Below, piece after piece: positions 36,194 to 43,852 of a stretch of DNA of 43,852 nt. Numbering within the stretch: position 1 is the stretch's first letter; the number at the start of each line of letters is the position of its first letter. Source of the DNA: Pseudomonadota bacterium (GTDB lineage Bacteria > Pseudomonadota > Gammaproteobacteria > Burkholderiales > Burkholderiaceae_C). The stretch is taken from assembly GCA_020161215.1 (NCBI GenBank), contig JAIUOM010000022.1, positions 1 to 43,852 of the forward strand, read 5' to 3'. The notes under the pieces are model-generated. The model was not told where the DNA came from. It saw only the letters and a program-made list of their open reading frames with translations, and did no database searches. The translations under genes and the position numbers were made by a program.

Positions 36194-36230
36194 TCAGAAG
36201 ATCCTTGGGTTGATTTTGATAAAAATAGGG

Positions 36231-36285
36231 CAGATGTCGGCGTGGATATTGCCTGTATTGCTATTTAATTTATAGCAATCTGACG
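36231..36285 (+). repeat. Long form of the AT-rich repeat, copy 2
   Basis: CAGATGTCGGCGTGGA (36231-36246) is identical to 17288-17303, and the module GCTATTTAATTTATAGC (36260-36276) follows at the same offset of 29 bases, then AATCTGACG. It lies between DUF1330 and eno and would be in the eno leader or promoter. Confidence 0.8.
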
Positions 36286-36300
36286 ACCGAAAACCGGGGC

Positions 36301-36591
36301 TCAGACGCCCTCGACTACCACCAGGCGCATGATGGCCGCGCCTTCGCGGGCCTTGCGTGCCTTCAGGTACTCGGCCGAGTCGTAAAACGCCTTGGCGGCG
36401 TCCACGCTGGGAAACTTGGCGATCACCACGCGCTCGGGCTGCCAGTCGCCCTCCATCACGTCGACCTTGCCACCGCGCACGCAGATCTCGGCCTTGTGCG
36501 CCGCAAACGCCGCAGTGGACCACTTTTTGTACTCCTCGTACTGCTCCGGGTTGGTGACGCGGACGTTGGCGATGATGTAGGCGGAGGGCAT
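36301..36591 (-). CDS. DUF1330 domain protein
   Basis: A 96-residue protein of the ferredoxin-like dimeric alpha/beta barrel superfamily. It starts MPSAYIIANVRVTNPEQYEE, followed by IC-VRGGKVDVMEGDWQPERV, VVIAKFPSVDAAKAFYDSAE and a C-terminal LVVVEGV. Function is unknown; relatives resemble small monooxygenase-like proteins. It is placed between kdsA and eno (15 bases after kdsA), a position it also has in other Burkholderiales. Confidence 0.9.
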   Translation of the reverse strand: MPSAYIIANVRVTNPEQYEEYKKWSTAAFAAHKAEICVRGGKVDVMEGDWQPERVVIAKFPSVDAAKAFYDSAEYLKARKAREGAAIMRLVVVEGV

Positions 36592-36606
36592 GGTGATTTC
36601 CTTTGT

Positions 36607-39199
<2,593 letters not shown>

Positions 39200-39250
39200 A
39201 AGGCGCGCGCCTGGCCTCGGTTGCCGCTGGGTCGGGCGGGCGGCCTCTGC

Positions 39251-39256
39251 TACATT
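39251..39256 (+). promoter_or_regulatory. -10-like hexamer TACATT, 7 bases before the coaBC ATG
   Basis: TACATT followed by GCCCGCC and the ATG at 39264; no Shine-Dalgarno sequence. The hexamer and the 7-base distance are the same as at the leucine leader peptide (2390). A leaderless mRNA is suggested. Confidence 0.45.
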
Positions 39257-39263
39257 GCCCGCC

Positions 39264-40505
39264 ATGAATGCGAACGACATCGCCGGCGAGTTGGCCGGAC
39301 GCCATATCGTGCTGGGGCTGACGGGGGGGGTGGCGGCCTTCAAGTCGGCCGAGTTCTGCCGCCTGCTGACCAAGGCCGGCGCCACGGTGCAGGTGGTGAT
39401 GACCGATTCGGCCAGCCAGTTCATGACACCCGTGACCATGCAGGCGCTGTCGGGCCGGCCGGTGTACTGCTCGCAGTGGGACGCGCGGCCGGACAACAAC
39501 ATGGCGCACATCAACCTGAGCCGCGACGCCGATGCCATCGTGGTGGCCCCGGCCAGCGCCGACTTCATCGCGCAGTTGGCGCAGGGCCGGGCCAACGAGC
39601 TGCTGGCGCTGCTGTGCCTGGCACGGCCGATCGGGCGTGCGCCGCTGCTCATCGCGCCGGCCATGAACCGCGAGATGTGGGCCCACCCCGCCACCCAGCG
39701 CAATGTGCGCCAGATCGCCGCCGACGGCGCCCAGGTGCTGGCCGTGGCCAGCGGCGACCAGGCCTGTGGCGAGTTCGGCGACGGCCGCATGCTGGAGGCC
39801 GGGGAATTGTTCGAGGAATTGATCGCCCACCTGGCGCCGAAAACCCTGGTTGGCCAGCATGTGCTGGTCACCGCCGGCCCGACCTTCGAGGCGATCGACC
39901 CGGTGCGCGGCATCACCAACCATTCGAGCGGCAAAATGGGCTTTGCCATTGCCCGCGCCGCGTGCGAGGCCGGCGCCGACGTGACCCTGGTGGCCGGCCC
40001 GGTGCACCTGCCCACCCCGCGCGGGGTGCGGCGCGTGGACGTGGTTTCGGCACGCCAAATGCATCAGGCCAGCGTGGATATTGCCAGGTCAGCTAGTGTT
40101 TTCATAGCAACGGCGGCCGTCGCCGACTGGCGCCCGGCGAGCGAGGCCGAGCACAAGATCAAGAAGGACGGTTCCGGCGAGGTGCCGCAACTGGCCTTTA
40201 TCGAGAACCCCGACATCCTGGCCGAGATCGCCCAGTCGCCGCGTGCCCGCGCGGGGGATCTGTACTGCGTCGGCTTTGCCGCCGAAAGCGAGAACCTGGA
40301 GGCCAACGCCCAGGCCAAGCGCGCGCGCAAGGGCGTGCCACTGCTGGTGGCCAACATCGGTCCGGCCACCTTCGGCCGCGACGACAACGCCCTGCTGCTG
40401 GTCGACGACGAAGGGGTGATCGAGCTGTCGCGCGCCAGCAAGCGCATGTTGGCGCAGCAACTGGTGGCCGAGATCGCCGGCCGTGTGTCGGGGGCCGCGG
40501 CATGA
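39264..40505 (+). CDS. coaBC: Bifunctional phosphopantothenoylcysteine decarboxylase/phosphopantothenate--cysteine ligase
   Basis: Catalyses two successive steps of coenzyme A synthesis. The 413-residue protein has the N-terminal CoaC flavoprotein domain (about 1-190) with H82, N135 in APAMNREMW, and C168 in [10 protein letters not shown], matching H75, N125 and C158 of the E. coli enzyme. The C-terminal CoaB part starts at [20 protein letters not shown] and includes AVADWRP and [11 protein letters not shown]. An AT-rich patch in the CoaB part (40080-40110) breaks the GC bias. The start at 39264 fits the family. It overlaps dut by ATGA, the normal coaBC-dut order. Confidence 0.95.
   Translation: MNANDIAGELAGRHIVLGLTGGVAAFKSAEFCRLLTKAGATVQVVMTDSASQFMTPVTMQALSGRPVYCSQWDARPDNNMAHINLSRDADAIVVAPASADFIAQLAQGRANELLALLCLARPIGRAPLLIAPAMNREMWAHPATQRNVRQIAADGAQVLAVASGDQACGEFGDGRMLEAGELFEELIAHLAPKTLVGQHVLVTAGPTFEAIDPVRGITNHSSGKMGFAIARAACEAGADVTLVAGPVHLPTPRGVRRVDVVSARQMHQASVDIARSASVFIATAAVADWRPASEAEHKIKKDGSGEVPQLAFIENPDILAEIAQSPRARAGDLYCVGFAAESENLEANAQAKRARKGVPLLVANIGPATFGRDDNALLLVDDEGVIELSRASKRMLAQQLVAEIAGRVSGAAA
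40092..40108. repeat. 17-base AT-rich module inside coaBC
   Basis: GCTAGTGTTTTCATAGC, with inverted ends GCTA/TAGC, read in frame as part of SASVFIAT just before AVADWRP. Confidence 0.55.
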
Positions 40506-40948
40506 AGCTCGATGTCAAGATTCTGGATGAGCGCCTGCGCACGCAGATGCCGGCCTACGCCACGCCCGGCAGCGCCGGGCTGGATTTGCGCGCCTGCCTG
40601 GCCGAGCCGCTGGTGCTGGCGCCGAACGCCTGGCAATTGGTGCCCACTGGCCTGGCCATTCATTTGGCGGACGCCGGTTATGCGGCGCTGATCCTGCCGC
40701 GCTCGGGCCTGGGGCACAAGCACGGCATCGTGCTGGGCAACCTGGTCGGGCTGATCGACAGCGACTACCAGGGCCAGTTGATGGTCAGCGCCTGGAACCG
40801 CAGTGGCACCGCCTTCACCATCGAGCCGATGGAGCGCATCGCGCAACTGGTGATCGTGCCGGTGGTGCAGGCCGAATTCCATCTGGTGGACGAATTTCCG
40901 GCTTCGCAGCGCGGCGAGGGCGGCTACGGCTCGACCGGGCGCGGGTGA
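40502..40948 (+). CDS. dut: Deoxyuridine 5'-triphosphate nucleotidohydrolase
   Basis: Hydrolyses dUTP to dUMP, keeping uracil out of DNA and supplying thymidylate synthesis. A 148-residue trimeric dUTPase with the five conserved motifs: [64 protein letters not shown], and the C-terminal [10 protein letters not shown]. It overlaps the coaBC stop by ATGA and is cotranscribed with it. Confidence 0.97.
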   Translation: MKLDVKILDERLRTQMPAYATPGSAGLDLRACLAEPLVLAPNAWQLVPTGLAIHLADAGYAALILPRSGLGHKHGIVLGNLVGLIDSDYQGQLMVSAWNRSGTAFTIEPMERIAQLVIVPVVQAEFHLVDEFPASQRGEGGYGSTGRG

Positions 40949-41123
40949 GGCGCGGCGTCTGCTCCTACAGCGCGATGGCCGCCGCGCCGACAGGCTCGGG
41001 CGCCGCCTTCGACTGTCGGCGCCACCGAACCGGGGGTACAGTGGACAGCATGCCGAATGATGGAGAAATCGCCAAAACGACCCATCCTTCGTTCCCAACT
41101 TAGATCAGCCTGGAGGCTCCCGA

Positions 41124-41594
41124 ATGTCACCCTATAAACGTCTGAACAGCACCGTCGCCGTGGTCGCCGTGGCTGCGGCCCTGACCGCCTGCGCCGCGCA
41201 ACCCTATTCGTCCGGCCCGGTCGGCGGCGCGGCGCCGGCTTACCCCAGCCAGCAGTCGTATGCCCAGCTGGGTCGGGTGACCAATGTCGAGTTCATGCGT
41301 GCCAACCAGTCCAGCGGCCTGGGTGGCGCGGTGGTGGGCGGCGCCGTGGGCGGCCTGGCCGGCAACCAGATCGGTGGCGGGACCGGCCGAACCGTGGCCA
41401 CGGTGGCTGGTGTCATCGGCGGCGCCCTGGTGGGTCGGCATCTGGAGCAAAACATGAACCGCAACAACGTCGACCATTACCGCGTCACGGTGCAGCTCGA
41501 TGCTGGCGGTGTGCGCACGTTCGACTACGCCGAGCCGCCGAATGTGCGCATTGGCGATCGTGTGTCGGCGCAGGGCGATCAGCTCTACCGCTAA
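41124..41594 (+). CDS. Glycine-zipper outer-membrane lipoprotein (SlyB/PcP-like)
   Basis: A 156-residue lipoprotein. The signal peptide ends with LTAC (C23, lipidated). After a Pro/Ser-rich linker comes LGRVTNVEFM, then the glycine-zipper 2TM segment at about 65-105 (GLGGAVVGGAVGGLAGNQIG), followed by VGRHLEQNMNRNNVDHYRVT and a C-terminal beta-like portion with RIGDRV. This pattern is typical of SlyB/PcP 17-kDa antigen-type lipoproteins, which stabilise the envelope under stress. GGAGG lies just upstream of the ATG. A strong bidirectional terminator follows. Confidence 0.92.
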   Translation: MSPYKRLNSTVAVVAVAAALTACAAQPYSSGPVGGAAPAYPSQQSYAQLGRVTNVEFMRANQSSGLGGAVVGGAVGGLAGNQIGGGTGRTVATVAGVIGGALVGRHLEQNMNRNNVDHYRVTVQLDAGGVRTFDYAEPPNVRIGDRVSAQGDQLYR

Positions 41595-41647
41595 AGGCCA
41601 AGGCGCGTGCGCGGGGCCAGGCGCCCCGCGTCGTTTTTCATGCCCCC

Positions 41648-41687
41648 AAAAGCCACACGGCACCCGCGCGGTGCCGTGTGGCTTTTT
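41648..41687. terminator. Bidirectional terminator between the lipoprotein gene and slyD
   Basis: A 16-base-pair perfect stem, AAAAGCCACACGGCAC (41648-41663) with GTGCCGTGTGGCTTTT (41671-41686), and a 7-base loop. It ends in T on the plus strand and in T on the minus strand, so it serves both convergent genes. Confidence 0.9.
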
Positions 41688-41699
41688 GGGGTGAGGTCG

Positions 41700-42221
41700 T
41701 CAGTGCAGATGACCGTGGTCTGACGCGGGTTTGAGGCGGAAGAAGCCGGTGCCGGCGCTGCGCTGCTGGATTTCTTCCTCGCTGGCCGCACGCACATGCT
41801 CGACTTTCAGGTGCAGGCGCAAGGCGATGCCGGCCAGCGGGTGGTTGGCGTCCAGCACCACGTGTTCGGGGTAGATCTCGGTGATCGCCAGCAGGGCGTC
41901 GGCCGGCGCGCCCTGCACCGACTCGGGCGGCAGCGACGAGGCTTCCAGCAGCATGCCTTCCTCGATGCCCTCGGGCAGACGCTCGCGCGGCACCAGGAAG
42001 ATCAGGCGCTCGTCAAAGTCGCCGAACGCATCCTCGGGCTCCAGGTGCAGATCCAGCTGGGCGCCGGCCTCATGGCCCTGCAGCGCGGCCTCGATGGACG
42101 GCAGCAGGTCGTCGCCGCCGACCAAGAACTCGACCGGCTCGGTCAGCTCGTCCAGCGCATCGCCGAGTGTGTCTTTCAAGGTCCAGGTCAGACCGACCAC
42201 GGTGGGGGAGGTGATTTCCAT
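41700..42221 (-). CDS. slyD: FKBP-type peptidyl-prolyl isomerase (SlyD-like)
   Basis: A 173-residue cytoplasmic isomerase and chaperone. The FKBP fold starts VVGLTWTLKDTLGDALDELT with PVEFLVGGDDLLPSIEAALQGHEAG; the insert-in-flap chaperone domain follows (about 65-130) with LVPRERLPEG, and the end returns to the FKBP fold at HPLAGIALRLHLKVEHVR, which is the SlyD/SlpA (N-H-P-L-A-G) hallmark. The long His/Cys-rich metal tail of E. coli SlyD is reduced to DHGHLH. The ATG at 42221 (MEITSP) fits; a longer start would run into the divergent roxA start. Confidence 0.9.
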   Translation of the reverse strand: MEITSPTVVGLTWTLKDTLGDALDELTEPVEFLVGGDDLLPSIEAALQGHEAGAQLDLHLEPEDAFGDFDERLIFLVPRERLPEGIEEGMLLEASSLPPESVQGAPADALLAITEIYPEHVVLDANHPLAGIALRLHLKVEHVRAASEEEIQQRSAGTGFFRLKPASDHGHLH

Positions 42222-42264
42222 GCCCGGATTGTCGCATCGCAAGGGCAGGCGTTCGCGCTTTGCG

Positions 42265-42270
42265 TATGCT
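42265..42270 (+). promoter_or_regulatory. -10-like hexamer TATGCT, 6 bases before the roxA ATG
   Basis: TATGCT ends 6 bases before the ATG at 42277 with no Shine-Dalgarno sequence, as in maiA (11564). It lies in the 55-base divergent region shared with slyD. Confidence 0.4.
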
Positions 42271-42276
42271 CGCGGC

Positions 42277-43407
42277 ATGGATGTCGATCAACCCACGGGC
42301 CTGCTGGGCGGCCTTAGTCCGGCGCAGTTCATGCGCCGTCATTGGCAGAAAAAACCCTTGCTGGTGCGCCAGGCCGTGCCCGACTTTTCTCCGCCCGTCG
42401 ATCGCGCCGCGCTGTTTGCGCTGGCCGAGCGCGAGGCCGTCGAATCGCGCCTGCTGAGCCAGGGCGCGGGCGGCTGGCGGCTGCGCCGCGGGCCGTTCAA
42501 GCGGCGCGCGCTGCCGCCGCTGCAGCGGCCGAACTGGACGCTGCTGGTGCAGGGGGTGGATCTGCACGACACCGGGGTACACGCGCTGATGCAGCGGTTT
42601 CGCTTCGTGCCCGACGCCCGGCTGGACGACGTGATGATCAGCTACGCCAGCGACGGCGGCGGCGTCGGCCCGCACTTCGACAGCTACGACGTGTTTTTGC
42701 TGCAGGCCCAAGGCCGGCGGCGCTGGCGCATCGGTCGGCAGAAGGATTTGGGCCTGGTCGAGGGCCTGCCGCTGAAGATCCTGGCCGACTTTCAGCCCGA
42801 GGAAGAGCACGTGCTGGAGCCTGGCGACATGCTGTACCTGCCGCCGCGCTGGGCGCACGATGGCGTGGCCGTGGGCGAATGCATGACCTACTCGATCGGC
42901 TTTCGCCAGCCCTGGCGCGGCGAGGTGGCGCGCGAGTTGCTGCAGCGCCTGGCCGACGAGGCCACCGACCTGCTGGGCGAGCAGGCCTACCGCGACCCCA
43001 GGCAGCCGGCGGTGGAAGCACCCGGCCGCATTCCCGCCGCGATGTTCGACTTCGCGCAGGACGCGCTGCGCCGGGCCCTGGCCGATCCGCGCCAGACCGC
43101 CATGCTGATGGGCGAATGGCTGACCGAGCCCAAGCCGAACGTGTGGTTCGAGCCCGGCCAGCCGGGTCGTGGCGACGCAGCCTGTATGCTGGATCGCCGC
43201 ACCCGCATGATGTACGACGACCAGCACCTGTTCATCAACGGCGAGAGCTACCGCGCGGCCGGGCGCGACGCCAGCCTGATGCGCCGACTGGCCGACGCGC
43301 GCCGTCTGGATGCCGCCGACGTGGCGCGCCTGAGCGTGGCCGCGCGGGAGTTGCTGCACGAGTGGCGCCAGGCCGGGTGGGTGCATGAGCCAGGTGCCGA
43401 CGCCTGA
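42277..43407 (+). CDS. roxA: 50S ribosomal protein L16 3-hydroxylase (cupin/JmjC-like)
   Basis: An Fe(II)/2-oxoglutarate oxygenase that hydroxylates an arginine of ribosomal protein L16 in E. coli (YcfD). The 376-residue protein has the iron triad H133 and D135 in GPHFDSYDVFLLQ and H194 in PPRWAHDGVA, matching H125/D127/H187 of E. coli YcfD. The N-terminal FMRRHWQKKPLLVRQAVPDF and the DMLYLPPRWAHDG block are typical. The C-terminal winged-helix dimer region follows (about 250-376). The ATG at 42277 (MDVDQPTGLL) fits. It overlaps the next gene by 23 bases. Confidence 0.93.
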   Translation: MDVDQPTGLLGGLSPAQFMRRHWQKKPLLVRQAVPDFSPPVDRAALFALAEREAVESRLLSQGAGGWRLRRGPFKRRALPPLQRPNWTLLVQGVDLHDTGVHALMQRFRFVPDARLDDVMISYASDGGGVGPHFDSYDVFLLQAQGRRRWRIGRQKDLGLVEGLPLKILADFQPEEEHVLEPGDMLYLPPRWAHDGVAVGECMTYSIGFRQPWRGEVARELLQRLADEATDLLGEQAYRDPRQPAVEAPGRIPAAMFDFAQDALRRALADPRQTAMLMGEWLTEPKPNVWFEPGQPGRGDAACMLDRRTRMMYDDQHLFINGESYRAAGRDASLMRRLADARRLDAADVARLSVAARELLHEWRQAGWVHEPGADA

Positions 43408-43852
43408 GGCCACGCCGGCGCTGCCGTCCGGCCCCTTCGTGGGCCGCGAGACGTTTCGCCAGTTGGTGCGCGACGCGCTGGCCGCCGCGGCGCGCGAGGG
43501 CTGGCCCGAACTGCGGTTGTGCGACGCCAGCTTCGCGGACTGGCCGCTCGGCGAACGCCAGGTGCTGGAGTCGCTCACGGCCTGGATGCGCCAGGGCGGC
43601 GAGCGGCGGCTGGTCTTGCTGGCGCGGTGCTACGACGAGGTGCCGCGCCAGCACGCCCGTTTCGTGCCCTGGCGCCAGCAATGGGACCACCGCATCGACT
43701 GCCGTGCCCGCGCGGACGCCGACCCGGACGATCTGCCCAGCGCGCTGTGGTCGGCCGGCTGGTGCCTGGAGCGGCTGGATCCGCGCCGGGCGAGCGGCGT
43801 CAGCGGCGCCGAGCCCGAGCGCTGCCAGCGGCTGCGCCAGGCGCTCGATGAA
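43385..43852 (+). CDS. Uncharacterised protein, partial (runs off the window)
   Basis: An open frame starting with ATG at 43385 (MSQVPTPEATPALPSGPFVG), 23 bases before the end of roxA, continues without a stop to the last base (156 codons). It has GRETFRQLVRDALAAAAREG, LRLCDASFADWPLGERQVLE, an LLARCYDEVPRQHARFVPWR stretch and the segment with QWDHRIDCRARAD. I do not recognise the family by sequence; proteins of this type are usually annotated as hypothetical next to roxA in related genomes. No signal peptide or membrane segment is visible. The long overlap suggests translational coupling to roxA. Confidence 0.75.
   Translation, partial: MSQVPTPEATPALPSGPFVGRETFRQLVRDALAAAAREGWPELRLCDASFADWPLGERQVLESLTAWMRQGGERRLVLLARCYDEVPRQHARFVPWRQQWDHRIDCRARADADPDDLPSALWSAGWCLERLDPRRASGVSGAEPERCQRLRQALDE

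Overview
The window is GC-rich chromosomal DNA whose gene content and order point to a betaproteobacterium of the order Burkholderiales, most likely family Comamonadaceae. Supporting signs are a phaC-phaA-phaB cluster, the pyrG-kdsA-(DUF1330)-eno-ftsB block, the purM/AI-2E/hda/HAD/pcnB/folK run, a KdsA of the metal-dependent type, and AT-rich short repeats scattered through an otherwise GC-rich sequence. This assignment is an inference from gene families and layout; no rRNA or tRNA gene is visible in the window.

Layout. 1-1480: an accessory edge with the C-terminus of an IS630-type transposase, about 0.5 kb without genes, and a small secreted protein of lower GC. 1481-5918: phosphatidylserine synthase (pssA), a leucine-rich leader peptide with an attenuator, and two different 2-isopropylmalate synthases in tandem, closed by a terminator. 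5967-7085: a penicillin-binding endopeptidase. 7196-10101 (minus strand): Nudix, aat, bpt and an IclR regulator. 10199-13039: MarR regulator, OmpA-like lipoprotein, maleylacetoacetate isomerase and purine nucleoside phosphorylase PgeF. 13191-17202: polyhydroxybutyrate synthesis (phaC, phaA, phaB). 17415-21538: PxpA, a PxpB-PxpC fusion and a biotin carboxylase/BCCP protein, apparently one operon. 21612-22282: a FitAB-type toxin-antitoxin pair. 22337-23368: dusA. 23539-25638 (minus): AI-2E-family permease and purM. 25821-29730: hda, a HAD phosphatase, pcnB, folK and a DUF486 membrane protein. 29798-31472: DUF47 protein and Pit phosphate transporter. 31599-33411: alpha/beta hydrolase, then TM2 and GNAT genes on the minus strand. 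33610-34440: rpsP-rimM without the usual trmD-rplS. 34578-39149 (minus): ftsB, eno, DUF1330, kdsA, pyrG. 39264-41594: coaBC, dut and a glycine-zipper lipoprotein. 41700-43852: slyD, divergent roxA, and an unrecognised partial gene.

The most interesting non-gene signals are: (1) a leucine attenuator ahead of the leuA pair, with a 17-residue leader that has four Leu codons, three of them CTA, and competing ACGGGC/GCCCGT pairings; (2) a dispersed 17-base module GCT(A/G)-N10-AGC, found between genes and inside pgeF, folK and coaBC, two copies of which sit in a longer repeat sharing a 16-base identical flank; (3) six genes with a -10-like hexamer ending 6-8 bases before the ATG, which would give leaderless mRNAs; and (4) a biotin carboxylase joined to the PxpABC genes, whose joint reaction cannot be settled from sequence.
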